From contig JANWIS010000186.1 of NCBI GenBank assembly GCA_025449775.1, forward strand, positions 1 to 14,058: a DNA stretch of 14,058 nucleotides. Direction: 5' to 3'. The position numbers and the translations under genes were made by a program. Origin of the DNA: Ignavibacteriaceae bacterium. GTDB lineage: Bacteria > Bacteroidota > Ignavibacteria > Ignavibacteriales > Ignavibacteriaceae. Below the pieces are notes generated by a model. It saw nothing but the letters and a program-made list of their open reading frames with translations. It was not told the origin of the DNA and ran no database searches. This document shows, one piece after another, positions 1-8,853 of this stretch. Positions within the stretch are counted from its first letter, which is position 1. Each line of letters starts with the position of its first letter.

Positions 1-2531
1 CTGACACAACGGATGCACAGGGATTAAGAATTTACAGTCGAGCGCTTCATACAGTGAAACCGACAACAGATACTGTTTATTCACTTGGCGTAAGATTTAT
101 TATTGAACCGGGAGTTACTTCATTCAGAGAAGGAAATGCAACACTTCAAATAATAAATGGCCGGGAAGTTTTTATCCCTCATCCGTCAGCGAATGATGCG
201 ATAGATAATGATCTTGATGGTTTGGTTGATGAAAATCAAGCAACTCACTACGAAACAAGAGTAAGAAGATCTCCGCCATTGCCCGGGTCATCATACAAGA
301 ATTTCAGAACTGGAGCCGGAGTTAATGATCTGCTCATCGATGAACGTCGTGATAATAATGTGGATGAGGATGAAGATTGGGATATTCAGTTCGATGATGT
401 AGGTCAGGATGGTTTGGGACCTGATGACACCGGTTATCCTGGTCCGGATTTCGGTGAAGGAGATGGTTTACCAACACAAGGTGAACCAAACTTTGGCCAA
501 ACAGATCCAGATGAATCGGATCAAATTGGACTTACTGCCTTCAACTTTTTTGAACTCCAAAGTGCACCGGATCTGAGCATAGATTCCTCACTTTGGAGAA
601 GAATGACTCCGGGAAGATTTGATGTTGTTCCTCCAACTCCGCAGGATGGTGATTTTATTTATAGTTCGGGATACTTTCCATTATTTCCACAAACCAAAGA
701 AAGATTCTCAGTTGCTCTTCTCTTTGGTGAAGACTTTGATGACATCGTCAAGAATAAAAAAATTGTACAGCAAATTTATAATGCTGGCTATGCTTTTCCT
801 CAGGCTCCGCTTAAACCTAAAATTAATATTACTCATAGTGATGGAAAAGTTGTGATTTATTGGGATGGAGAAGACACTGAAAGTTCACGTGACTTTGTTA
901 CCAAGCAACAGGATTTTGAAGGTTATAAAATTTACAGGTCAACTGATGCAAACTTTATTGATACACGAACAATCACAAATGCTTTAGGTGTGCTTACATT
1001 CGATAAGCCGATTGCTCAATTTGATCTTGCTGATGAATACTCAGGATTTTTTATTCCGAGTGCTGAACTTCTTGAAGCTTATGGAGGAGTTACTTTTTAC
1101 TTTGGTGAGAACACAGGTATTGTTAATCGTTTTGTTGATTCAACTGTAATTCCGGGAATTACATATTACTATGCAGTTTGCGCATTCGATAGAGGAGACG
1201 GGACACCTGATATTTTTCCCGAAGAAAATTCAAAATTTATTTTCCGGTCAAATACAGGCGAAATAATTTTGGATGACAACACCGGTTACATTACTCCGGG
1301 CAGAAGACCTGCAGGATATTCAAATGCATTCCTGGAAGATTTGGAAAAATCTGAAAACTTCTTCGGAACAGGTGATGCTGCAGTTGAAGTAATTGATGAA
1401 TCTCAGGTTAGAGATGGTTTCAGATATCAAATTGTGTTTGAAGATACTGGGTTAACTGATAGAACTTCCAACTGGTCTTTGCTAGATCTTCAAACTCCCG
1501 ATACCGTGTTTGTTCCCTTGGCAAATCAAACTTATATAGTTAACCCGAATGATTCAATTCCTTTGCCTGCTGGAACGGATACAATTATTGTTAACGGATC
1601 GAAGGTTGCAGTAACAGGTTCTTATTACACTGCTGATTACCAGGTTCTTATTGATAAGTATGAATTATTCGCCGGTGAAACACCTGTAAGACATGGTTTC
1701 AGAGTACAACTCTTTAATGATGAAATACAGATTGACACTACTTTTTTTGAAGACATCCCTTCCGATCCTGAACCGGATTTTTTAGTATATAAGTTTGCTC
1801 TCGCTAATCCACAGTATAATGGCTACGATGTTCCAAATGATTATCAATATGAATTTTATAATACGATTGTAGATACATCAGTTGTCGATACAGTTGGTTC
1901 AGGAACAAGCGGTATTATCACAGCAAAACCTGTTACCTTCAAAGTTAAAAATATTTCGAAGGACAAGTATATAGACTTTGCATTTGCAACATTTGGAACT
2001 TTGAGTACTACACACAGTATTTGGTTTAAAGAACTTGTGCAAGGAAGATATGTAAGAACATGGAGAACGGATTTCCGTTATGATTCTCTCGGCGCTCCAA
2101 TAGAAAATGCCGGAACGTTTAATATTTATACATTCAAACCTTTCAATCAACAGGACAGTTTCTTTTTTACAATGATCGGAGCTTCTCTCGACAATAATCT
2201 TGCTCAGGATGAATTAAATAAGATTAAAGTAGTACCCAATCCGTATGTAGTTACTCATGCTGGTGAACAAAGACTGCTTAGTACACAAACAAGCGGAAGA
2301 GGTGAAAGAGAAATAAGGTTTACTTATGTTCCACCAGGCTCAAAGGTTTCAATCTATACAGTAAGAGGAGAATTAGTAAAAACACTTTTCGCTGAAAATT
2401 TATTTATCGGAGATGTTTACTGGAATTTAAGAAGCGAAGAAAATATTGATGTGGCATTTGGTGTTTATGTATTTGTTGTGGATGCACCAAATATTGGAAC
2501 CAAGATTGGCAAATTTGCCTTAATCAAATAA
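1..2531 (+). CDS. Large T9SS-type surface protein with Ca-loop-like and FN3-like regions (5' end outside window)
   Basis: The frame is open from base 3 with no stop, so the true start lies left of the window; the GTG at 54 is only an internal codon. About 842 residues are visible. Near bases 200-235 there is an Asp-rich loop (DNDLDGLVDE), and 340-520 is very acidic (DEDEDWD, GQDGLGPDD); both resemble thrombospondin-type-3 or EF-hand-like calcium loops. Bases about 807-1210 fit a fibronectin III-like module, with VVIYWDGE, FEGYKIYRS and the late-strand YYYAVCAFDRGDG. Bases 2223-2528 (VVPNPYV ... GVYVFVV ... GKFALIK) look like a T9SS C-terminal sorting-type beta domain. The expected location is the cell surface. 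The stop overlaps the ATG at 2531 just upstream of the PorV/PorQ-like gene by one base (TAATG), so the two are probably co-transcribed. No enzymatic motif is visible and the specific function is unknown. Confidence 0.8.
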   Translation, partial: DTTDAQGLRIYSRALHTVKPTTDTVYSLGVRFIIEPGVTSFREGNATLQIINGREVFIPHPSANDAIDNDLDGLVDENQATHYETRVRRSPPLPGSSYKNFRTGAGVNDLLIDERRDNNVDEDEDWDIQFDDVGQDGLGPDDTGYPGPDFGEGDGLPTQGEPNFGQTDPDESDQIGLTAFNFFELQSAPDLSIDSSLWRRMTPGRFDVVPPTPQDGDFIYSSGYFPLFPQTKERFSVALLFGEDFDDIVKNKKIVQQIYNAGYAFPQAPLKPKINITHSDGKVVIYWDGEDTESSRDFVTKQQDFEGYKIYRSTDANFIDTRTITNALGVLTFDKPIAQFDLADEYSGFFIPSAELLEAYGGVTFYFGENTGIVNRFVDSTVIPGITYYYAVCAFDRGDGTPDIFPEENSKFIFRSNTGEIILDDNTGYITPGRRPAGYSNAFLEDLEKSENFFGTGDAAVEVIDESQVRDGFRYQIVFEDTGLTDRTSNWSLLDLQTPDTVFVPLANQTYIVNPNDSIPLPAGTDTIIVNGSKVAVTGSYYTADYQVLIDKYELFAGETPVRHGFRVQLFNDEIQIDTTFFEDIPSDPEPDFLVYKFALANPQYNGYDVPNDYQYEFYNTIVDTSVVDTVGSGTSGIITAKPVTFKVKNISKDKYIDFAFATFGTLSTTHSIWFKELVQGRYVRTWRTDFRYDSLGAPIENAGTFNIYTFKPFNQQDSFFFTMIGASLDNNLAQDELNKIKVVPNPYVVTHAGEQRLLSTQTSGRGEREIRFTYVPPGSKVSIYTVRGELVKTLFAENLFIGDVYWNLRSEENIDVAFGVYVFVVDAPNIGTKIGKFALIK

Positions 2532-2532
2532 T

Positions 2533-2537
2533 GGAGA
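2533..2537 (+). promoter_or_regulatory. Shine-Dalgarno deciding the PorV-like start
   Basis: GGAGA lies 8 bases upstream of the ATG at 2546. The alternative ATG at 2531 overlaps this site and has no comparable site of its own; using it would add five polar residues before the signal peptide. Confidence 0.6.
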
Positions 2538-2545
2538 ATGAAACT

Positions 2546-3547
2546 ATGAAAAAGATTTTTATTATTTTTTTATTATCAGCAGGTTTCTTGCTCGGTCAAT
2601 CTAAAATTGCTTCAACAGCAGCACCTTTTCTTAATATCGCTGTCAGTCCACGTGCAATATCTATGGGAGGTGCTTTTGTAGGTACGGCTAACGATGTAAG
2701 TTCATTATACTGGAACCCGGCAGGTGCTTCAAGAAGTGAAATCAACGAAGCAATGTTCTCTCACACAAAATGGTTTGCAGACATTAATTATAACTGGGCT
2801 GGTGTAATGATTAAGCTTGGTGAATCAGGTACTTTAGGATTAAACCTTACTTATTTAGACTACGGTGACATTGAAATCACAACACTTTCCGAACAGGATG
2901 GCACCGGTCAATTTTTTTCAGCTTATGATATGTCGGCTGGCTTGACTTATGCATATAATCTTACAGACAGATTCTCACTTGGAGGGACAGTAAAATATGT
3001 TCAGCAAAAAATATGGAATTCATCCGCAACTGCTTTTGCAGTTGATGTAGGTGTATTATTTCACTCAGATATTAATGGTCTTAGGATTGGAGCTACTATA
3101 ACAAACTTCGGATCCGATATGCAAATGGATGGAAAAGATCTTCTTGTTCAGCATGATATTGATCCAAATATTTACGGCAATAACGATCAGATACTTGCAA
3201 ATCTGCAGACCGATGCATTTCCTTTACCGCTAACTTTCAGAATTGGTTTAGCCATGGATGTTTTAAATGAAGAAAGTCATCGCATTACTTTGGCAGTCGA
3301 TGCACTACACCCGAATGACAATAATGAATCGCTTAATGTTGGAGGAGAGTATGTTTTTGAAAACCTGATTTCATTCAGGGCTGGGTATAAATCGTTATTT
3401 CTTGATAATTCCGAAGAGGGATTAACTGCTGGTGTTGGGTTAAATTACAATTTCTCAAGCGATTTTGGAGTAAGAGTCGATTATGCCTATCAGGATTTTG
3501 GAGCCTTGGATTATACGCAGCATTTTTCACTAGGCATTAAATTTTGA
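2546..3547 (+). CDS. PorV/PorQ-family outer-membrane beta-barrel protein
   Basis: The start at 2546 is preferred over the in-frame ATG at 2531: GGAGA (2533-2537) sits 8 bases before it, and the protein then begins directly with a signal peptide (MKKIFIIFLLSAGFLLGQ). The mature N-terminus carries the PorV/PorQ signature at about residues 33-60 (SPRAISMGGAFVGTANDVSS followed by LYWNPAG). The rest has alternating amphipathic strands, and the protein ends in Phe (SLGIKF), as expected of an outer-membrane barrel recognised by the BAM machinery. The length, 333 residues, is usual for the family. Known members PorV and PorQ are T9SS components; PorV shuttles cargo to the attachment complex. Many bacteria have several paralogs, so this one need not be PorV itself. 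Its position between two sorting-domain proteins suggests it helps their export or anchoring, which is inference. Confidence 0.85.
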   Translation: MKKIFIIFLLSAGFLLGQSKIASTAAPFLNIAVSPRAISMGGAFVGTANDVSSLYWNPAGASRSEINEAMFSHTKWFADINYNWAGVMIKLGESGTLGLNLTYLDYGDIEITTLSEQDGTGQFFSAYDMSAGLTYAYNLTDRFSLGGTVKYVQQKIWNSSATAFAVDVGVLFHSDINGLRIGATITNFGSDMQMDGKDLLVQHDIDPNIYGNNDQILANLQTDAFPLPLTFRIGLAMDVLNEESHRITLAVDALHPNDNNESLNVGGEYVFENLISFRAGYKSLFLDNSEEGLTAGVGLNYNFSSDFGVRVDYAYQDFGALDYTQHFSLGIKF

Positions 3548-3581
3548 CCTCGGAAAAGGTTATTTTAACTGGAAAAATTTC

Positions 3582-3589
3582 TATATTTG
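3582..3589 (+). promoter_or_regulatory. Candidate Bacteroidota-type -7 promoter element
   Basis: TATATTTG matches the Bacteroidota primary-sigma -7 consensus TAnnTTTG exactly. It lies in the 97-base gap between the PorV-like gene and the sorting-domain protein, about 55 bases before the ATG at 3645. The expected -33 TTG is not clear (GGTTATT near 3558-3564 is only a partial match). This would give the downstream gene its own transcript; the call rests on one short motif. Confidence 0.35.
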
Positions 3590-3632
3590 AACACACACAT
3601 ACTAAATGGTCATATTTTCTTAATAATAAAAT

Positions 3633-3639
3633 AAGGAGA
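3633..3639 (+). promoter_or_regulatory. Strong Shine-Dalgarno
   Basis: AAGGAGA ends 5 bases before the ATG at 3645. It is the best ribosome binding site in the window; most other starts here have little or none, so this gene may be well translated. Confidence 0.65.
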
Positions 3640-3644
3640 ACTCT

Positions 3645-4766
3645 ATGAGAAAAGTATTTTACATTTCTTTTTTATGTTTGCTCACGAGCCTGACTTTTGC
3701 TCAGCCCAAGGATATCGTTGTAAACTGGGAATGCAACATGGAAATTGAGATTCTATCAGGCAGATTTTTAGTCGGGGATACAGTTGCTGCAAGAGGCAAC
3801 TTTAATGGATGGGGTCGGCACGATCTTGTTCAAAGTATTGACCCAAATATCTATGTAAGTGATTCACCTGATACGGCTCATCAAGTTGAAGTAGGAGATA
3901 CAATCTTACTTTATAAATTTTTCTACACACCAAATACATGGGAAGGCGGAAGTGATAAGCCTTATGTATTAACCCAGAGTGATTACGACAATGGTGAAGC
4001 AACAATTTCAAGACCATTTAATGATGGAACACTTGCAACTGTTACAAACCAGCCCACAGATGTTGTATTTCAAGTTGATGTTAATGGTGCAATCTCTGCA
4101 ATAAACAGTTTACCTTTCCCGGTAATCAATACGGTTCATGTTGCTGGTGGTACTTCACCTTTACAGTGGCCGGATTTGGGTTGGCCAGATGGTCAGATTG
4201 ATAGAATGATTCCGTTATATGATGATGGATCTCATGGCGATGAAACACCAGGAGATTTAGTGTTCACAACAACGGTAACATTCCCGGCTTATACAACTTT
4301 TGAAGTTCAGTACAAATTCGGTGTAAACTATGGTGATGCCGTTAATAATGGTGGAGGAAATGATAACGAGAATGCTATTGGTGCTAATCACGTTATACAT
4401 CTGTTTTCAACTGCCTGGAATTGTACGACTTTGGATACTTTTGGTATAATGGGTCCAAAGGATTTCGTAACTGATGTTGAACCTGTTCCAACAACTTTAC
4501 CGACTGCTTATTCACTTGAACAGAATTATCCAAATCCATTTAACCCGGCAACTATGATTAACTTCAGCATTCCGGTTGGAGGATTTGTAAGTCTGGATGT
4601 TTTCAATTCAATCGGTCAGAAAATTGCAACACTTCTTAATGAAGACAAACCTGCAGGAACCTACCAGGTAGATTTCAGTGCAGCAAACTTATCGAGTGGA
4701 ATTTATTTCTATAAGATTAGTTCTGGTAACTTTACTGAAACAAGAAAAATGATTTTGATGAAGTAA
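3645..4766 (+). CDS. Secreted protein with two carbohydrate-binding-like modules and a T9SS type A sorting domain
   Basis: The protein has 373 residues. A signal peptide covers residues 1-20 (MRKVF, hydrophobic core, then LTFAQ). A first beta module (about 27-130) includes GNFNGWG at 51-57, the turn seen in starch/glycogen-binding and other early-set domains, and KFFYTPNTWEGG at 91-102. A second module (about 138-254) contains DDGSHGDETPGD at 193-204, VQYKFGVNYGD and NENAIGANHVIHLF. The C-terminus (285-373) is a classic type A sorting domain: SLEQNYPNPFNPAT, then SLDVFNSIGQKIATLL and SSGIYFYKI, ending RKMILMK. Proteins of this kind are exported by Sec, cross the outer membrane by T9SS and lose the C-terminal domain on secretion. 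No catalytic motif is seen, so a binding or structural role fits best. The gene has its own strong ribosome binding site and is followed by a terminator. Confidence 0.85.
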   Translation: MRKVFYISFLCLLTSLTFAQPKDIVVNWECNMEIEILSGRFLVGDTVAARGNFNGWGRHDLVQSIDPNIYVSDSPDTAHQVEVGDTILLYKFFYTPNTWEGGSDKPYVLTQSDYDNGEATISRPFNDGTLATVTNQPTDVVFQVDVNGAISAINSLPFPVINTVHVAGGTSPLQWPDLGWPDGQIDRMIPLYDDGSHGDETPGDLVFTTTVTFPAYTTFEVQYKFGVNYGDAVNNGGGNDNENAIGANHVIHLFSTAWNCTTLDTFGIMGPKDFVTDVEPVPTTLPTAYSLEQNYPNPFNPATMINFSIPVGGFVSLDVFNSIGQKIATLLNEDKPAGTYQVDFSAANLSSGIYFYKISSGNFTETRKMILMK

Positions 4767-4794
4767 TCCTTCAAAATTAAAATCGTTAAAAGTT

Positions 4795-4826
4795 AAAGCC
4801 CCGTTCTTCGGGGCTTTTTTATTTTT
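4795..4826 (+). terminator. Rho-independent terminator, shared by converging genes
   Basis: A perfect 9-bp stem, AAAGCCCCG (4795-4803) and CGGGGCTTT (4809-4817), has a TTCTT loop and runs into TTTTTT-A-TTTTT. It ends the + strand gene stopping at 4766. On the - strand the stem is followed by a weaker T-rich tract (TTTAACTTTTAAC), and the SGNH gene's stop codon (4819-4821) lies within the T tract, so it probably stops transcription from both sides. Confidence 0.85.
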
Positions 4827-6672
4827 CCATGATATTGGTAAGTTGAGTTTTTAAGTTAACGGCGTTTGGAAATTCCGAATTCAATTCTAAACATTTCTCA
4901 ATTGATACCAGTGCATTTTTATAATCTTCTTTCTGAATGTACGCTCCTGTAAGATTGTAAAAAACTTGTGGGTCGTTACTATTATAATTAATGCTTTCTG
5001 CCAGATACTTTATGGCTTTATCAATATTTCCATTATTAAGATTAATATTTCCCAACCATTTTGCAGAGAATTCATCCGGACTTTCTTTGAAACGTTTTAG
5101 TAAAAAGTCATAAGCAAAATTATATTCTTTTACATTTATAAGCTGCGATGACACGAAATCATAATCGGTAAGTCTATAAGGATACTGTGAGACGATTACC
5201 CGAAATTCTTTTGCAAAGTTTATATAATCTTTTTTTGAGAGATAGTAGGCTGCTGCTTCTCTATGACTTTTTTCCCAATCCATATTTTCAACTGCAACTT
5301 TATAAGCTAACGAATCAATTTTATCTTTAAGAATAATACTTTTCAAAAAACTAAAATCTGGATTTTTAACAAAAGGCCAATTACTGAGTAATCCTTTTAA
5401 TCTGATTCTGGCAATTGAAGAATCGAGTTTTGAAAAAGCAAAATTTGAAACAACTATGCTGTCTTCATTTAACTTAGAAAATTGTGAATGATCCGTTTCA
5501 GATAAAATATCAGACTTTAACATTTCCTCAAAATAAATTTTACCCATTAGCTGGTAACCATCGAGTGAAGGATGCAAATGGTCAACAATAAGATCATTAC
5601 CGATAATTCCATCAGGACTGGTTGCATTAAATACTGAATCAATATTGACAAATCCCGACTGATATTTTTGAGCAAGCTTTTTAATTATCAAATTTATTTT
5701 TTCCGGTGCCCTGAATCGGAGTGCATCAAAGTCTTTTGCTAAACGATAGAGCGAATCGGCTCTCTTCTCATTTCCCATTTGAATCTGAAGCACTGCCTCT
5801 TCATACGCTAAATTTGCAGAAATATTTTCATCGGTATCAACTGACTCGAACGGTTTCTGATCTTTTAAATTACTTACCTGAGAACTGATTATAACCGGAA
5901 TATTTTCATCCCGGATTATCATCAATATATCTTCAAGATTTCCTTCAAACTGTTTTAATCCTTCATCGAAGAGTTCTGAGTTAAAAGTAATTAGTTGTTC
6001 TTTCACTATTCTTGACATCAATGTTCCGGTTCTATTTTGATTCGCATCATCGCCAAAAATTTCTGCGACAGCACTAAAAATATTTCGGAGAAGCTCAACA
6101 GTTTTAAATTTATTTAACCAGATAAGAAAGTTTACAAACTCTCTTGAGTTTCCTATATTCTCATTTGATCCGACACCCAATGCACCATAATACTCGTTGT
6201 GTCCGGCATAAATAATAATCAGGTCGGGAGCTTGTTCAATTACTTCCGGAAGGAGATCTCTGATCGTATATGAGTTTGTTGCAGTAATGGCAAGATTAAT
6301 TACTTCGATATGAACTTCAGGATAGCGAAGTTCAAGCCTGTCCCTGATGTACCTGGAAAAAGTTCCGTTTGGAGAGAATGGAAATCCGGCAGCACTACTT
6401 TCACCCATTACAAAAACTCTGTATGCATTTTTTCTCTTAACAATATCGAAGACATCATTATTGGATTGAGGTAAATCTTTAAGGATGAAGAAATATCTTC
6501 CCGATATTTCCGGGTTAAGCATTTGCTTTGATTCAGTTACATTAATCCATTGATCATCATTTCTTCCGTAATTAAAAATTCTTAAGCTTAGCTCAAATAG
6601 AACAAAGAAAAGTACAGGAATAATTATTGTGAAAAGGTAAAACCACTTCGGTGATTTGTTATCAAAATTCAT
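4819..6672 (-). CDS. Membrane-anchored SGNH/GDSL hydrolase-like protein with C-terminal TPR (third in operon)
   Basis: From the ATG at 6672 the protein has 617 residues; an in-frame TTG at 6696 would add eight and overlap the upstream gene by 8 bases. It has a short basic N-terminus (KSPKWFY) and one membrane segment (about residues 13-30), then a long, presumably periplasmic part. SGNH blocks are visible: GES with Ser92, GHNE with Asn159, and DHLHP with Asp364/His367. The block II glycine is Ala128 (NLAIT), so part of the oxyanion hole is altered. SNLKDQKPFES and ALRFRAPEKIN are shared with both paralogs, apart from small substitutions. Residues about 530-610 form TPR-like helical pairs (KWLGNINLNNGNIDKAIKYL, VFYNLTGAYIQKEDYKNAL). 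The family removes or transfers acyl groups on glycans or lipids; the substrate here is unknown. It is the last gene of a three-paralog operon. Confidence 0.8.
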   Translation of the reverse strand: MNFDNKSPKWFYLFTIIIPVLFFVLFELSLRIFNYGRNDDQWINVTESKQMLNPEISGRYFFILKDLPQSNNDVFDIVKRKNAYRVFVMGESSAAGFPFSPNGTFSRYIRDRLELRYPEVHIEVINLAITATNSYTIRDLLPEVIEQAPDLIIIYAGHNEYYGALGVGSNENIGNSREFVNFLIWLNKFKTVELLRNIFSAVAEIFGDDANQNRTGTLMSRIVKEQLITFNSELFDEGLKQFEGNLEDILMIIRDENIPVIISSQVSNLKDQKPFESVDTDENISANLAYEEAVLQIQMGNEKRADSLYRLAKDFDALRFRAPEKINLIIKKLAQKYQSGFVNIDSVFNATSPDGIIGNDLIVDHLHPSLDGYQLMGKIYFEEMLKSDILSETDHSQFSKLNEDSIVVSNFAFSKLDSSIARIRLKGLLSNWPFVKNPDFSFLKSIILKDKIDSLAYKVAVENMDWEKSHREAAAYYLSKKDYINFAKEFRVIVSQYPYRLTDYDFVSSQLINVKEYNFAYDFLLKRFKESPDEFSAKWLGNINLNNGNIDKAIKYLAESINYNSNDPQVFYNLTGAYIQKEDYKNALVSIEKCLELNSEFPNAVNLKTQLTNIMEK

Positions 6673-6688
6673 TTTATTTTGAACAGAG

Positions 6689-8686
6689 TCAATCAACTTG
6701 CTTCATTTCATTAATGATTGATTCAATCTGCTGTTTGATAAGCTGTGCACGCGGAAATTCAGGATTTAGACCGAGGCATTTATTGATTGCATCGACTGCT
6801 TTAGCAAAATCTTTTTTCTTTGCATAAGCACCGGTGATGTTAAAATAAGTTTGTGCATCTTTGTTATTAAACGCTATACTTGCTTCAAGGTTTTTAATTG
6901 CATCGTCAACAAATCCCTGTGAAAGATCGATTATACCAAGCCACTTTGTATTAAAAGCGTCAGGCTTATTGTAAAATCCTCTTTTAAGAAAATAATATGC
7001 ACGTGAATATTCTCCTGTTCTGATAAGTTCAGTAGAAGTGATGTTATAGTATTTATCAAGGAACGGAAATTCATCAATCAGTGCAGCCATCTCGTCAGCA
7101 TATTCTTTATAAAAATTTTTGTTCAGATATCTTGAAGCAGTTTTTAATCTTGCTTTTTCTCTTGAAATCTTTCCATCGATTACATCAATTGATAAACTAT
7201 CAATCAGGTCATTTAAATGTATTAGCTTGTGCCTTGATAATTTATTTTCAGGTTTTATATAAGGCCAATCGTTTTTAAGGATTTTAATTCTGAAATCAGC
7301 TACAGTCGAATCGAATTTTGTAAAGTTGTAGTAAGCTTTGACAAGGCTGTCTGCGGTGCGTTCATCTAAATCAGGACTATCTTTAGATGGAAGAAATCCT
7401 TCTTTCTTCATCTCGCTGAAAAATAAATTACCAATCAGCTGATAACCTTTTACATTTGGATGCAAGTGGTCAGTCATCATTTCATCACCGGTTATTCCAT
7501 CTTTACTTGCAGAGTTAAGTAGTGAATCACTTTTTATAACAGGATAACCATATTCATTGCAAACCCTGATAATTACATCGTTTATTTTTTCTGTAACTCG
7601 GAATCGCAAAGCATCAAGCTCCTTTGCATAAACAAACAATGCTTTTGCAGAATCAACTTGATTTAAAGTTAATTTTATAACCGCTAAAGAAAATATTTCA
7701 TCTGCAGAAGGAAATTTGGAATTACTTACGGAAACAAAAGGTCTCTGATCTTTCAGGTTGCTTGCAAGCGTGCTGGCTATAACATGGACATTTGCTTCAT
7801 TGCACATAGAAAGAATGTCATGCAGATTCCCTTCAAACTGATTAATGCCATCCCAATAAATCTCAGAATTATATTCAATCAATTTATCTTTTGCCATTTG
7901 AGCCATCAGTGTTCCGGAATTTGGTTCGATGTTTTCAGAAAATAACTCAGAAAATAAATTTATTGAATTTCTTAAAAGCTCAATGGTTTTGAATTTGTAG
8001 AGCCATAGTATAGCGTTGACAATGAACCTTGAGGAACCGAGCGATTCTAGAGAGCCCACTCCAAGTGCACCATAGTACTCGTTATGTCCAAGGTAAATTA
8101 AAATAAGATCGGGCTTCTTTTTCAAAGCTTCGGGAATCAAATCTCTTACAGCATAAGAATTAATTGCTGAAATGCTGATATTACAAACCTCAATAAATTT
8201 TTCGGGATAAAGGATTTCAAGCTTTTTTCTTATGAACTTACTGAAAGAAGCGCTTGATAAGTACGGGTAACCTGCTGCTGAGCTTTCACCTAAAACAAAA
8301 ACTCGGAAACTGTTTTCTTTTTTTTCTTTCTGTATAAATGATTCAACTGAAAACGGTAAATTCTTTGTTGTAAAAAAATATCTGGAACTGATTTCCGGAT
8401 TTAATATTTGCATGTTGGAGGAAATATCAACCCAAATACGATTGTCACGGCCATAGTTGAATAACCTCAATCCGGCTTCAAGAAGTATAAAAAAGATTAC
8501 AGGAATAATTACAAGCAGGAGATAGAACCATTTTGGATATTTAATTTTGATTTCTTTAACAAATAAATAAACATCATCTGCATGCACATTCAACTGTTTT
8601 GCCATCTCTTTTACACTCAGCGATTTGAAATTATTGATGACGAATTGTTTTTGTTTATCGGAAAGAGGCAAAATATTTTTCCTCAT
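6689..8686 (-). CDS. Membrane-anchored SGNH/GDSL hydrolase-like protein with TPR and an extra N-terminal HTH-like segment (second in operon)
   Basis: This is a 665-residue paralog of its two neighbours. It differs at the N-terminus: residues about 7-46 (LSDKQKQFVINNF, SLSVKEMAKQLNVHADDVY) read like a small helix-turn-helix before the basic KYPKWFY and the membrane segment (about 54-71). By the positive-inside rule that segment would be cytoplasmic. The SGNH positions are Ser135 in GESS, Asn202 in GHNE and Asp406/His409 in DHLHP; the block II glycine is Ser171. TPR-like pairs are at about 575-650 (KWLGIIDLSQGFVDDAIKNL, YFNITGAYAKKKDFAKAV). The ATG at 8684-8686 overlaps, as ATGA, the ancestral stop (8683-8685) of the gene before it, indicating translational coupling. 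No Shine-Dalgarno is seen. The substrate is unknown. Confidence 0.8.
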   Translation of the reverse strand: MRKNILPLSDKQKQFVINNFKSLSVKEMAKQLNVHADDVYLFVKEIKIKYPKWFYLLLVIIPVIFFILLEAGLRLFNYGRDNRIWVDISSNMQILNPEISSRYFFTTKNLPFSVESFIQKEKKENSFRVFVLGESSAAGYPYLSSASFSKFIRKKLEILYPEKFIEVCNISISAINSYAVRDLIPEALKKKPDLILIYLGHNEYYGALGVGSLESLGSSRFIVNAILWLYKFKTIELLRNSINLFSELFSENIEPNSGTLMAQMAKDKLIEYNSEIYWDGINQFEGNLHDILSMCNEANVHVIASTLASNLKDQRPFVSVSNSKFPSADEIFSLAVIKLTLNQVDSAKALFVYAKELDALRFRVTEKINDVIIRVCNEYGYPVIKSDSLLNSASKDGITGDEMMTDHLHPNVKGYQLIGNLFFSEMKKEGFLPSKDSPDLDERTADSLVKAYYNFTKFDSTVADFRIKILKNDWPYIKPENKLSRHKLIHLNDLIDSLSIDVIDGKISREKARLKTASRYLNKNFYKEYADEMAALIDEFPFLDKYYNITSTELIRTGEYSRAYYFLKRGFYNKPDAFNTKWLGIIDLSQGFVDDAIKNLEASIAFNNKDAQTYFNITGAYAKKKDFAKAVDAINKCLGLNPEFPRAQLIKQQIESIINEMKQVD

Positions 8687-8853
8687 TTATTAAATCGAAC
8701 TGCATTTTGTAATTGCCTCTGCAGATCTTTAGCCATAGCATAATTCGGTTCGATCTGTAAGCAGCGATTTACCATTTGCAGCGCCTGCTGATAATCTTTT
8801 TTAATCGAATAAGCTCCGGCAAGGTTATACAGCACTTGTGAATCAGAAGAATT
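8683..8853 (-). pseudogene. Detached in-frame C-terminal TPR tail of the first SGNH gene
   Basis: Directly after the TAA at 8854-8856 the same frame stays open for 56 codons to TGA (8683-8685). The conceptual translation (NSSDSQVLYNLAGAYSIKKD, then YQQALQMVNRCLQIEPNYAM) aligns without gaps to the C-termini of both paralogs (NSNDPQVFYNLTGAYIQKED; NNKDAQTYFNITGAYAKKKD). If the stop were a sense codon the protein would be 625 residues. The final TGA overlaps the next gene's ATG as ATGA, a relic of coupling. No credible internal start is seen, so this tail is not expected to be made separately. Confidence 0.85.

Noticed and set aside
1899..2150. Open - strand frame of 83 codons inside the large surface gene
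   Set aside because: It lies entirely within a convincing + strand coding region, has Cys/Ser-rich low-similarity content and no ribosome site; it is a shadow of the real frame.
3591..3600. Short AC dinucleotide run as a phase-variable repeat
   Set aside because: Only about four to five AC units in a non-coding gap; too short to support a slippage claim.
8683..8853. A separate small gene between the first and second SGNH genes
   Set aside because: The stretch is in frame with, and homologous to, the missing tail of the first gene and has no credible start of its own.
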